From: Amanita rubescens
Lineage: Eukaryota > Basidiomycota > Agaricomycetes > Agaricales > Amanitaceae
Length of the DNA stretch: 64,000 nt
NCBI GenBank assembly: GCA_015039365.1
Contig: WION01000010.1
Location: forward strand, 248,001-312,000
Reading direction: 5' to 3'
Below the pieces are notes generated by a model. That model did not search any database. It was not told the origin of the DNA and saw only the letters and a program-made list of their open reading frames with translations. The position numbers and the translations under genes are program-made. The stretch's first letter is position 1. Every line of letters starts with the position of its first letter. Positions 11,901-22,371 of this stretch are shown here, piece by piece.

Positions 11901-12410
11901 CACTGTGCGTGACCTTGTCCCTACAAGTCAAGTGATACTGACGCCACGTCTTGATTTAGTATACGTTATATGAAAACTTTGGGTTGAATTTGCTCAGCCT
12001 TTACGATCCTTTCTCTTCGAATCCTTTTTTCCAGATTGATGCCAATCTTGGATATCCAGCTGCAGTCTTGGTAAAGTCATTGTTCTGCGATGCAGCCTTA
12101 ATAAAACTCGGACTTTTTCTAGAACGCATTGCTTCAAGCACCAGATGTCCCTACGTTGGACACTCCACTGACCGTGACCCTTCTCCCTGCACTCCCTTCG
12201 CAGTGGGCCTCTGGGTCCATTCGCGGTGCTCGGATTCGTGGCGGCATTACGGTGAACCTGATCTGGAGTCAGGCCAAGCCTACTAACGTTGCATTCATTG
12301 TTGATCAAAGTCTTACCAACACAAGGCCTGTAAGGATTGTATATAACAACCAAGAGGTTGGAACATTCGCAACATCACCAGGACTCAACCAAGTGTTCAC
12401 TAAATTCTGA
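8959..12410 (+). CDS. Secreted GH95 alpha-L-fucosidase
   Basis: Glycoside hydrolase family 95 enzyme that cleaves terminal fucose (usually alpha-1,2) by inversion. The start at 8959 gives a hydrophobic leader ([15 protein letters not shown]), a plausible signal peptide. The N-terminal beta domain begins [19 protein letters not shown]. The (alpha/alpha)6 barrel holds the three catalytic regions known for this family: NIN in NINIQMNYW (about 10589-10615), the acid Glu in [10 protein letters not shown] (about 11288-11315) and the Asp of QIDANLG (about 12034-12055). It ends with a small beta domain ([12 protein letters not shown]). More than ten short introns are needed, one pair flanking a 6-base exon at 10527-10532. 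The frame is otherwise consistent. Sugar preference is family knowledge, not shown by the sequence. Confidence 0.88.
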
Positions 12411-12537
12411 ATGTATTAGTAACAATGTACGATACTAACGATGTTATATTATTATAATCATTCTTGTCGGTCTACGTGTTGGTGCAGTGACCAAAGTCAC
12501 ACCGCGCTTTGATCACCCCCCTCGACTCGATATCGAG

Positions 12538-13177
12538 ATGGATTTGCCGTCCTCTGATGCAACAGTACCAAATCAACAACAACTAAATGAACTGTGGAGT
12601 GCTCTGCAGCGTGCGTCAAGTAGAGAAAGGCCCCCATCTCAGCTTCTATCGGATTTTGCGAATGGGATCGCAGACGTCGTTTCGACCGACAACGGATCAG
12701 TTAACAAGTACGACTTGCTGTGTCCACGCAAACAGTGTGGCAGCGTCATATTGAAGAAGGGTGTTGCCACGATGGTTGAGAAGGCTAGTATAGAGGTGGG
12801 AATATTTCGCTCCTGAATCCGATAAGCTTCATCAGGCATCTTCAGCTAGAACCGAGTGGTGGAAGGCATGAACTTCTAGCTGCATTACCCGAACCCCCAG
12901 GTACCACGCAATGGTGGCTGATCACGCCTTCCCCGATGGCATTCGAGAACATTGGTTTCTCGCGGCCTGTTGCCTCGCAGTCTGCGGCAGGTGCGCTAAA
13001 GTTACTTATGAATAGAGGTCATTAAGGATGAAATCCATTTCAGAGCCTCATTTGAAGCTACTCGCATGTGCCGAGTGTGATTTAGGTCCGTTGGGATGGA
13101 CGATACCAGGAGGCACGGAGTTTTGGCTGGCATGCACGCGAGTTGCTTACCAGAGCCAATCAGAAACGCTTACATAA
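12538..13177 (+). CDS. DSS4: DSS4/MSS4 family Rab guanine-nucleotide exchange protein
   Basis: Small zinc-binding chaperone that stabilises nucleotide-free Rab GTPases of the secretory pathway. Three exons: the first has LCPRKQCGSVILKKGVA with a CxxxxC zinc pair, the second QWWLITPSPMAFENIGFSRPV, the third LLACAECDLGPLGW with the second CxxC, then EFWLACTRVAY. The third exon begins at 13044 after TTTCAG. The stop is TAA at 13175-13177. The family is normally 120-200 residues, which fits. A second, decayed copy of this last exon lies 3.2 kb downstream at 16231-16335. Confidence 0.85.
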
Positions 13178-13190
13178 TCACCTCACGATA
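13010..13190 (+). repeat. DSS4 terminal segment, intact copy of a local duplication
   Basis: End of the second DSS4 intron, the whole last exon and a few bases past the stop. The stretch ATGAAATCCATTTCAGAGCC and following bases recur almost unchanged at 16250-16275, and CAGAGCCAATCAGAA and ACTTACATAAT-like bases recur before 16330. Homology starts inside the intron, so it was a DNA-level copy. Confidence 0.75.
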
Positions 13191-13246
13191 TATACAGTTG
13201 GGGAGAAATAGGGGTGTCCGCAACTGTACCTTCTCCAAACCTTGAC

Positions 13247-14956
13247 ATGTCTCAACCAGGAAACGTCTTCCCACTGGGTCCCAGCCTCCGTGTGAGCGGT
13301 TGGGACTTCGTGAGCCAAGAGCAGTCCACTGCATTTCTTCACGGTATCGGGAGCACCCGGAGGACCGCCGCCTAGTCTACCGCACCGATCTTGAGAAAAA
13401 CCGGTGGGTCCAAAAAGTACAGTCAAGGATCGTCACTATATGCGCTTCCGCATTTCGAATGTGGGAAATGGCACGCTACGAAAATGAAAGATTTTGGAAT
13501 GGCCAGTTCCGAAAGGAGAAGGATAATTTTTTCAGGCCCTAATAGAGGGTGCGAGTGCATGCGCTCGTCTCGCTCGTGCGCTATGGCTTAGCTGACGACA
13601 AGGAGGATGACTTGCAGCCCCGGTCTGGATGATCATCGAGCCAGGTTACTGGGAAAGGATCTGGAATTGTCTCAGAAGGTTCGCAGCGGTGCCCATGCGA
13701 TCGAGCGCATGCTGTCAGAAACGGCTTCAAGGACTGGACATCTGCGTCGATGTTGTCAAATGTGATGTCATCCCGCTAGTCGGACCCAAGATGTCACTCC
13801 CACCTGAAGGCCTAGACTCGGCAACTAACCTTCAAGCGGAACTTTCCACTGCGCTTGGTCGGTGTATATCCCTGGGGAATGATCTTCAGAGCCAGGGCAC
13901 CCAGGGTCTCTGGTTGAAGAAGAACTATGGGGACCCTGATGCTGTTTATGCGTTGACTGCCCGCCACGTTGTGGAGCCTCTGCCTGGCCATGATGACAAG
14001 ATGTCTGAGTACCGCTGTAAGGAAAACCCGGATGCGCCCAAAGCGCACATCTGTCTACTGGGAGACCGGTACTACAACAGTCTTGTGAAAACTTGGAGAA
14101 GGTTGAGGAGAACCAGAACGATATCATCGAGGCTCTGACGGTGGAGGTGGACAACGAGGATCTAAATGAAGCTGCAAGGGACGACGCACGACGCAATGTC
14201 GACATGGGCCGGGCCGAGGAGAGGAGACAGATGGCCCGGGACCTCGCGCAGGAGCTCAAGCGATGGAAGGGTGCTGAGGAGCGCCGTATCGGCTACGTTG
14301 ACATCGCGCCATCGTTCAAGGTCAACCTTGTCAACGGACGATCACCCGGATATGAAATTGACACCGCCATCATCAAGTACGACACCAGAAAGTTACCTGA
14401 TAACCAGAAGACGCCCAAGAACATCATCCACATCGGAGGCAAATACACCTGGGAGGAAGTCAAAGAGCTTCTAAACTGTAATGTGAAGAACAAATTCAAG
14501 TTCACTATCGGCCGTAACGGCCAAATCGCACTCACGAACAAGGTCGTCACCATCAAGGAGCTGATGGAACCTGATATGTTCGACGCCGAGGGCGAGAAAC
14601 GCCGTCTGGTCTACAAGTATGGCCAAGCGACCAAGTTCACAATCGGCGTCGTGAACGAGGCCGTCTCGGGGGAGCGCCGAAAGGTCGAATTGCCCGACGG
14701 CACCGTTGAGGTGGAGATGGTCATCGATTTCACCATTCTTTCTCTGAGTACGACGTATGGTGATTCCAACAAGAACCACAGCGACTTCGCGGCGCGCGGA
14801 GACTCGGGTGCAGCGATCAGCGACCAGAAGCGCGAGTTGGTTGGACAGGTCATCGCCGGCGTCGGGAAGAGCTCGAGTATCATCACCATCTTTACCCCGA
14901 TGGAGAGCATCAAGACGGATGTCCTGGATAGGGAGGGATTTTATTTCCCGGCATAG
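13247..14956 (+). CDS. Trypsin-fold serine protease-like protein, frame-broken
   Basis: Resembles a family common in mushroom genomes that has a chymotrypsin fold. Near 13365 there is VYRTDLEKNRWVQ, a typical N-terminal signature. The catalytic-type His is in YALTARHVV (about 13945-13971), a likely Asp in GYEIDTAIIKYD (about 14350-14385) and the Ser in AARGDSGAAI (about 14790-14820), so a full triad is recognisable. Between His and Asp sits a charged coiled-coil insertion. The final 288 codons are open and strongly biased to C/G third positions, unlike nearby genes. The pieces lie in different frames: a one-base deletion in an A run near 14088-14091 is the clearest break, and the region 13390-13790 needs two or more. 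Substrate unknown. Confidence 0.5.
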
Positions 14957-15708
14957 AGCAGGTAGACTTCAAGTAGCAAATTACTTTTCAGAGCCATCTC
15001 GTTGTTTGTAACCTTCCGCTTCAATAGAGTACCTTGACTGAATCCTTCGCTTGTGTTGAAGTATGATGGACTCCGGCATATTCTGGCGTACACCGGGTAA
15101 TCCTCTCGGATTCGGGCAAAAGTACATAACTTGTGATACAGATGTCTAAGTAATGTACCAATCCCCATCGTGGCCAATGGGGGAAGGGTAATCAGGCGCA
15201 GGCAGCTTCGAGATGGCGTCGGGGCTACAACTTGGGAGCGCACATGCTGCCTCTCTCGATCCTGTGTGCTACTTTGCTTCTCATGTATTATTAGCCATCA
15301 TTCGCTCGAGTTACATAATTCATAAGATGCACTGGATATGCATTGAAGGTCAAACACAATTCTACGTTCTGGACATCTGAGGATCTTGGTGAATATGTAC
15401 ATATTCAGGGTGGTCACAAGCCAATGTCTGAGGTAAAGGTAAACGACAGATCCCGGGCCCTAGTAGCGTATTACGAAGAACGTCAATTCTTTCGGATCGA
15501 ACCATCCCCAATCGCTTGTAAAAAATTATCCTTGACCGCCCTATCAATGTCTGTCTCGCTGAGCGGCAACAACGCGCCGCGTGCGTACATAAATGACACC
15601 GTCATCATGAGTTTTGGTTTTTGGGTCATCTACGTACACTGAAACAAATAGGCGCGTGTTAGGACTATCATTGCGGATAATAGCAATGGTAAAAAAGATA
15701 CGCACTAT
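14957..15708. other. Gene-poor stretch between two insert genes
   Basis: About 750 bases between the protease-like gene and the HNH-family remnant. Short open frames exist on both strands but none resembles a known protein. Its left part should hold the 3' end of the protease-like gene; the right part may contain the eroded 3' half of the HNH-family gene. Confidence 0.3.
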
Positions 15709-16163
15709 CTACGTATGTGATGAGGTAGATCTAACCGCATCCAACGTCAAGGTGAGAGTTATAATCATCTTCATGAGGTCTAGGCTAAATTCATTTCTGT
15801 GGGTAGTCCATTGTGAAGTATTCGATGTTCTGTGGTCCGCTGCATCGACATCGACAAGGCGAGGTTCATCTGAAAAGGTTAACAATGTTAGAGAGATTTC
15901 ATCGTACGTAAATCCACTTTACCCTCTGATATGAAATAGTATGAACGGGGCTCTATATCTGCTGTATAATCGTCGATCTCTGTGCCACCTTTCGATGTGG
16001 AGAGGTAACCTTCTCGTCCGTAGATGGCAAACCCTAGAAATCTCAGCCATTTGAGGGGGTTAACAGCAAAGGTGTGGCATTTATCAAGTGGGATCGACAG
16101 CGCAAGCTTGGATACATTGCCAAAAGACAGCCATAATTTGACTTTGGGCGTGGTTGTAGACAT
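15709..16163 (-). pseudogene. N-terminal remnant of a basidiomycete HNH-endonuclease-family protein
   Basis: Starts MSTTTPKVKLWLSFGN and contains NPLKWLRFLGFAIYG, REGYLST and a YYFIS motif, then after a 53-base GT-AG intron (15870-15922) DEPRLVDVDAADHRT and a block ending TTHRNEFSLDL. In mushroom proteins of this layout, that block is followed by an HNH domain with C and H ligands. Here the frame runs into a stop at 15709-15711 and no HNH core is found downstream. A palindromic TATA-like GCTTATATAAGC lies just upstream of the ATG. I infer a truncated or decayed copy; the family link rests on remembered sequence style, so it is tentative. Confidence 0.4.
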
Positions 16164-16230
16164 GGGATGAGCTTATATAAGCTGACTACTCCTATCCATC
16201 CCCTCAGCCTTTCATCCTACTTCCAAAGGT

Positions 16231-16335
16231 GAATAGTAATCGTTATAGATGAAATCCATTTCAGAGCCTCATTCGAAGCGAGGACGGAGTGCACGCCAGA
16301 GCCAATCAGAAGCACTTACATAATTACTCCACACG
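16231..16335 (+). pseudogene. Decayed second copy of the DSS4 last exon
   Basis: Aligns with 13010-13190. The intron end, TTTCAG acceptor and first exon bases are nearly identical; then three internal deletions remove most of the zinc-binding part, leaving pieces matching GAGGCACGGAGT, GCACGC and CAGAGCCAATCAGAA of the intact gene, and the old stop region TTACATAAT. It cannot encode a working protein. It sits directly before the Qc-SNARE promoter. Confidence 0.75.
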
Positions 16336-16398
16336 TGTTCACTTTGCGCCGACACTTGTACGTTTGACGGGGGCGCTGCGCGCCGTTCCAGTTGTCCC

Positions 16399-17290
16399 AT
16401 GTCGCTGCCAAAGCTTACCTCCCTGTCGACCCAAACGCTTTCGCTGCTACTTGAACAGCACAGGCTTACGTCCTTCTCGTCTTCCAATGCATCCCCAAGG
16501 TCTTCTAGTTCGACGCAAATACTACAGATCACCAAGAACCTAACGCAGTTGCGGGCTGGTATACTTGAGCTCGAGGCAAATGAAGGCCGCACGGATGCCG
16601 TTACGCTGCTTAGGAGTCAGTTTGAGAGGATGAGAACCATGTTGGGAGATGGGGACCATGTGGAGAGGTGCGTGTTGTCAAGCTTTAGCTCTGAAACCCA
16701 TTTTGACTGGCTCTGTAGCCTGGACGCTGAAGATGGGGTCAAGTCGTCCGATCCGTCGTCGTCGTCGGGCCACGGACACGGAGGACCGTCGCCCGATTCG
16801 CTGCTGCTAAAGTCGTCGAAAGAGTTTGCGTCGTCGGCAGTATACGTGCCGTACACGGACGATCCGGCGGAGGAGCCGTCTGACCCTAACATGATGCTGC
16901 AGGTACAACGGCAAATGATGGATGGTCCGCTAATTTTATTTTGCATAAACGTGTTTGGCTCACCAGCAGCAGAACAGGATGAACATTTGGATCGTTTGTC
17001 CCAGTCTATTAACCGACAGCATCACATATCATTGCAGATGAACGACGAGCTTGATGTGCATGCTGGACTACTTGAACAATTGGATACCGATTTGGACAAC
17101 ACGGACGCCAGGCTTCGCGGTGCGCGGCGAAGGCTGGACTGGTTTGCCAAGGCCGCCAAAGACAACAGTCAGCATTGTTTCCTTTCTCCATTGGTTACCT
17201 ATAGTGACACCTCGTTGGACAGGCTCAGCAGTTATGATTGCTGTGTTGATACTGGTCCTTCTCATATTGATCATCGTATTCAAGACATGA
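16399..17290 (+). CDS. SYN8: Qc-SNARE, syntaxin-8-like
   Basis: Tail-anchored SNARE of endosomal or late Golgi fusion. The N-terminal part (MSLPKLTSLSTQTLSLLLEQ) is helical, followed by a serine/proline-rich linker. The SNARE motif begins EQDEHLDRLSQSINRQHH and runs to WFAKAAKDN, with a glutamine at the zero layer in LLEQLDTD. A last short exon codes for a strongly hydrophobic anchor (AVLILVLLILIIVFKT) ending at the stop. Three introns. Syntaxin-8 and Tlg1 types are close; the linker length and anchor favour the former. A CACGTG box is at 16332-16337, 62 bases before the ATG. Its 3' end is 10 bases from that of the convergent next gene. Confidence 0.75.
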
Positions 17291-17299
17291 TATCTTAGA

Positions 17300-18235
17300 C
17301 TATACCCTGCCTATAACATTCCATACTGCGTGTCCGATAATGCCGACGCCATCGTTTGGTCCATATCTTCTCTCCATCGCATCATTTGCCGTCTCCGTAT
17401 CTATGATTCCGCTTGCCGATCGCCTTTCGACAAGTCCGGTGGCGATCGGCTCAGGTGAATTCGGGATGCCCCTGGAGAGTCAGAATATGAATATCGTCCG
17501 GATTGATATCATTATTATTAGCGGGGGGCGCTTTGTCCCCGTGGAAGCGGACCATGCCCTGATTTTTAGACACTGGAGTTGATCCGAGCAGGTGGAAATT
17601 AGGTGGAAGAAGGGGAACATGGTCCCGGTGCATTTGTTGGATGTGCTATAATTGAGTGTGAGAATATTCATGTATGAGCACATGGGAGGGAAACCATACG
17701 AAGGAGTCAACACCGAAGATGGCCTTGCCAAGGTGGGTGAGTGAGACCGGCGTGGGTCCAACTTCCCATCTGTCATTGCGGGTGACTTGTTCACCCATGG
17801 CGCGTGCAACAATTTGATGCCCAAAGCAGATACCTACCACATCGTATGTGAGGGCATGCGGTTATCATGAGCCGGAGGGTATGCATACCGATGATTTTAA
17901 TGGAGGGCTTAGTCTGGGCTACACGAGCCGTGTAGTCTACAAGGTTGTTGATCCATTCAATATTGTCGTAAGCATTTGCGGCTACAGTAGATGAATGAGA
18001 CAGCTTGATTGGGATGAATACTTGTGATCAGATCGCTCGCACCTGATCCTGTAAGCACGATAGCCTTATACTTGTCCAGGTCATCATCGTTAGGTAGTTG
18101 CAAGGCCATTGCGTCGTAACTATCTAGAACAAAAGCATCCTTATTGTACGCATTAGCGAGCCAAGTTGGGAATACGGTTGAGTAATGACCAAGCTCTGGC
18201 GGTAAAACGCCACAGAGGAAGAGGGCAAGTCGCAT
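17300..18235 (-). CDS. Class I glutamine amidotransferase-like protein
   Basis: Stand-alone GATase1 domain of the kind found in yeast YLR126C and plant GGP-type enzymes. The minus-strand start MRLALFLCGVLPPELG leads into DKYKAIVLTGSGAS. The nucleophile Cys is in VGICFGHQIVARAMG and the His-Glu pair in LQGHPEFT; all three triad residues are present. It ends IIGHAVWNVIGRV. At least three introns of about 50 bases. The substrate cannot be told: such proteins hydrolyse gamma-glutamyl or GMP-synthase-like substrates. The start codon is only 66 bases from the divergent gene at 18302. Confidence 0.8.
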
Positions 18236-18301
18236 ACTAAAAATAGTTGCGGAGTTTGAACATAAATAACTGGCTCATCGTAACCTCTTTCTCCTGTCGC
18301 C
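18236..18301. promoter_or_regulatory. Very short divergent promoter
   Basis: Only 66 bases separate two start codons that point apart, so both leaders and core promoters must share or overlap. No TATA box or E-box is visible; the sequence is AT-rich on the left half and pyrimidine-rich before the right ATG. Confidence 0.45.
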
Positions 18302-20282
18302 ATGTCTGACGGCGACAAGGACGCGCTCGCCACCGTCCTCGTCGTCGAAAACCACTTCATTTCTGCTGCTGCTCTTACCGCTATTTTTCTCGCTGGCTCG
18401 GCGTACTTATGGCGTGCAAAAATAAGTCGATCCGACACCATGCTCCAGACCATCAACGCCGACGAATCGAAGCAACCTTTTGACACCCCAGAAGATGCAG
18501 AGAAGCCTAAGAATACAAGGTCCAAGGAACGACGCCGCAGAGGCAAAGACCCTCTCAGGGACATTCTTAAAAATGGGAAAAAACTGAAAGCCTGGTCAAA
18601 ATTAAACATCGACACCAAGACCTCCCCTCTACAGTTGGATATATCAGTGCCCTCGTCTTCACGCTCTGCTTCTACCAGTCGCACTCGCACACAGGAGGAC
18701 GAGGCGGTGCACGAGCCTGGAACCGACGCTCCGCCGCCGCTAGACAAACCTCGTGATTCTCCTGCCACGCATCCGCAACGCTCCTTCACGTCACACCCGT
18801 CCCCACCTTCCGAAAGTAGTTCTACAGCTGTTTCGTCAACAAACACCCAGGGCCCGGTAGTACCCACCCCGGTCACTCATTCGGTGCGTTCCTCAGCGGA
18901 GGGTCATTCAGCCTTGCAACCGCCATCCAGCGTCATTTCTCGTTCGCCTCGTCGTGTACCCGGTGTGGACAACACGGTGGTAACGAATGGCTTTCACGCG
19001 ACGCGGAATGTTCCCACCCCTGGCCGTGCCCCCACACCGTCGTCCGGCACAAATACTCCGCCACCTTCGGTCACAGTTCAGACACAGCTGGCGTCTCTAC
19101 GAGGTGCACTAGAAGCTGCGCGGCAGAGAGAAGCTCAGATGAAATCTGACCTGGAGAGATATGCAAAGGAGTTGGAATTTATGCGTTGGGAAAGCACCAG
19201 TTGGAGGAGAAGGGAGCTCGAGGTGCTCCTATTTCCACGCTCGACGTTCGCTTTGCTGACGTGCGCTTCTATTACAGCTACAAAATCAGGTCAACTATTT
19301 ATCACATCAATTGCAAACCATCGCGGCCTCCTTCTCCCAAGTGCCTTCCAAAGCGACTTCAGCGTCCTCGCCGGCTCTACCGCAGAATGGAACGGCTTCA
19401 TCAAGCAGTAGTACTGCCTCGTCTAGTGCCAATGCAAGTCCCGCGAAGAATGGGTACCACGTACCCTTGCCATCTCAAAATCCACCTCAACCTCAACCAT
19501 CATCTCTTCACATCATCCCTCCGTCATCAGGGTTGTTTTCGCCCATCCCTATGGTGCACTCCCCTATGTATTACTCATATGCGCCCCTCGGTGGAAGCCA
19601 CCATAGCTATCCACACTTTCCGACACAGAATCAACCACACCCACATTCATTCACGTTTTCAGCATCGCAACCAGCAAATCTCATGTCAGTGTTCTCTCCT
19701 AATGGAAATGCAGGGCCAAGTTCAAGGGGTGCACACTCTGGTCCATCATCAGCTCCTGATTCACCTCCCTCGATCGGGTCCCTGTCTCCAGATAGTGCGA
19801 ACCTAGCTGTGGACCGTGGGAGACGAAGGATGCGCGGGAAGATGCATATGGGAGGGTGGCCTGGAATTGGCACGGAAGAAGAGGATGGCTATTTACAGGA
19901 AGGAGGCGGATGCGATGAGAGCTCGGATGACGACGAAAGTGAGGTTAGCGGGGTATTGGCGGATGCAATCTTGAAGCGACCAGGAACCCTCAAACTAGGC
20001 AAGTCGAGGAGTAGAGCACTTCGTTCCAGTCCAGGTCGAGGGAAGGACTCTCCAGACTCGGAAAGTCAGGCGGAATTCACGTTTCCCTCGCTGTCAACCT
20101 TTGGCGGCAACATCAGATGGGACAAGAAGCCCAAGGACAACGATTCTGTCGGTCTACAGAACGTAAATGGAAGTACAGCAAACCCGCCAAGTTTAGATGA
20201 CCTGGAGAAAGTCGAACAATTAGATGTGGAAGCACAGATGGAACACTCGCAATCCAGTGCTTCTGAATTACCCGCTGGATAA
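18302..20282 (+). CDS. Uncharacterised Ser/Pro-rich protein with one N-terminal membrane segment
   Basis: No function recognised. One intron at about 19219-19276 joins two long exons; the frame continues LELQNQVNYLSHQLQ. Near the N-terminus a hydrophobic stretch (ISAAALTAIFLAGSAYLW) is a likely single membrane helix, followed by a basic patch (KERRRRGKD). A long Ser/Pro/Thr-rich segment follows, then a coiled coil around the splice site (QLASLRGALEAARQREAQ). The C-terminal half is again disordered, with acidic runs (ESSDDDESE) and a basic arginine-rich piece. Total about 640 residues. It looks like an ER- or membrane-tethered scaffold, but that is inference from architecture only. Confidence 0.75.
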
Positions 20283-21133
20283 TATTTTTTGACTTGGACA
20301 TGACATTTCTTTTTGTTCCTATTCTTATTATAACATTTTGGTTGCCACAAACCCTCCTTTAGCATGCTGTGGATACAGCACTTTTCTCTCCATAGCTTAC
20401 TCGTCTCGATTACTTGTTCTTTTAACATGCAGGACATTATTGCATTCAGACATTCGTTGCAACTTATCATACACTTTTACATTCACTGGGTTATACGCTT
20501 GCCAGGCATATCTTCAGGTTTAATGAACCGCGTTTATTTGGGCGCTGGCTTCGCGACGTAATTAGCAGTAGTATACACATCATGTATTAAATCATAACAC
20601 AAAGGCAAAAGAATTAGATCGGCTGCAAACGAAGGTGTTGGCGATGGCTTTGGCTTGGCATCTTATAACGATTCATGGCGAGAATTGGCATCCAAACCGA
20701 AATCGCCTACAATGTGTGTCGGAATTTCACTGTCGTAACGAAACCAAGAAGTATAGAAAATTTGAGCAACTTGTTTCTGACAATGTTTGTTTCAGCTGCA
20801 GTAACACTCGCCAAGCATCGTGAAAGAGATGGAGACACAGACAGAAACATTGGTCGGTCGTGCAGAAATCCCGCGAGATCGTAACCGAGCAATTACCCCT
20901 AGAGATGGAGCGGCAGTAAGCTCCCCGAGGTTGTAATTCGTTTGCAAACGGAAAATTCCCTGCTCAAGGAATGAGAGCAAGAACTTTCCACGGCACTCGG
21001 GATTCCGAACGGAAAGGCGAAGAGATCGATCATCTCCAAAGTCCATCAGTGCCTCCGAGCATATGTATGAAGATAACACCTATGCTCATTGAGAATGCAG
21101 ACTTAAATAGATGAAATGTAAGGGAACGTATCT
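20283..21133. other. Gene-poor stretch
   Basis: About 850 bases. The first 300 are AT-rich and should hold the 3' end of the preceding gene. A minus-strand open frame at 20792-21079 (96 codons) has fair composition but no similarity I recognise. No tRNA or repeat found. Confidence 0.3.
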
Positions 21134-22371
21134 TTAGCTTTCACGAATCCTTGTCAATTTACCCTCTGAATCTGTAGGGATCCAAGCTTGTATCGGATCC
21201 CAATCATCCGATTCGCCATAATGTCTCCACACAAGCTCTGGATTCAATGCGACATCACCTTGTTTACCCAAAAGGACGTGAAGCAGGCCAAAGTAATTTT
21301 GAATATAGTTCAACTCGCGTGGCCCCCATGTTTGTGTCGTTGACGCAAAGTCGATGAGGGCAGCATGGCCGAGTTTGATAGTAGGATTGGTGTAGAGGAT
21401 TAGGAGACATCAGCAACGTCCAAAACGCGCGCTGCATGACGACAACTTTGGATCTGGAAGAGGTTTTCACGTGGCCGTCATTTCGCTCCTTGTAGTGAGC
21501 GATTACTGTGATACCCGCACTATCGTTACTTGCCTATCAGGGGTTAACCCCCCCGGTAAAGACCGGACAAAATTGTTCCATCAGGTAGTGTAAACTGTCA
21601 AAGGAGAGTAAACAAGTAGTATCTTCTGCGTGAAGACGCTGCATATTACCTGGTGAGTACCATAGAACCAGGGAATGAGGTTTGTCGTAAGCAAACGCTT
21701 CGTTGAGAGCGTATCAGCATAGGTCGTCATCGAGCTCCTGGTCGTCTTCGTCCAGTGGCTGGAATCGATCATCGAACAATTTCAGACAGAGGGGCGATAT
21801 TGAGACGGGATCGTTGTCAATTGAGGTGATTTGACAACGGTGCAGACCCCGCGCTCTGAACCTTCTGACACAAGGATGCGGGTGCGGCCCTGCCCTCATC
21901 GATTTCCATATCTGGACGAGGAACGTTGATAAAAGGCCCAGCGGGAATGGGATCGAGTGGATACGCGGTGGCAAGGTCCCTGCCAAAGAAGGTTGAGTCA
22001 TTGATATCCTTTCAAAAGGCGGTTTCTTACTGGAGGGAAGAAAATGGCAATATCCGTGAAGTTTGTTACGATTATGGTGGCTGATGATGTGTGTTCCAGA
22101 GCTAGGGAAAGTGCATATTCAACGCGGTAAGAGATTTGTCCGCTGGAATCGAATAGATTGTTTGACTGCCGGAGCACGTTTGTAACACCAAGAACTTCTC
22201 TTACAAGAGGCAAAACTATCGGAGGTAGTTAGACTCCTGAGTTTGAATTGTGGAGGTAGCCCCACATATAGCTAGCGAATGTACGTTCAAGTTTTTAATT
22301 AAAAACGAGGTAAAGTAGACTCACAATGACCAAAATCTATGGATATGCACTTCATGGGCATTTTTAGACAT
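21134..22371 (-). pseudogene. Decayed minus-strand gene of unknown function
   Basis: Reading from an ATG at 22371, a first exon MSKNAHEVHIHRFWS can be spliced over a GT-AG intron to YMWGYLHNSNSGV, then a TAA interrupts a frame that continues LPPIVLPLVREVLGV to NFTDIAIFFPP. A GT-AG intron follows, but the next good frame (YPLDPIPAGPFINVPRP) is one base off. A third block has FDDRFQPLDEDDQELDDDLC, a TGA, then YALNEAFAYDKPHSLVLWY in the same frame. The last block, LIDFASTTQTWGPRELNYIQ to the TAA at 21134-21136, is clean for 92 codons. Repeated stops inside otherwise protein-like frames suggest decay. No family recognised. Confidence 0.4.

Noticed and set aside
14480..14779. Minus-strand open frames over the protease-like gene
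   Set aside because: They arise from the strong C/G third-position bias of the sense gene, which removes stops on the other strand.
15888..15934. Plus-strand open frames across 15343-15934
   Set aside because: Short, no family similarity, and overlap the HNH-family remnant on the other strand.
18124..18876. 250-codon minus-strand open frame
   Set aside because: It overlaps the start of the glutamine amidotransferase gene and is antisense to the Ser/Pro-rich gene; its composition is the mirror of that low-complexity coding sequence.
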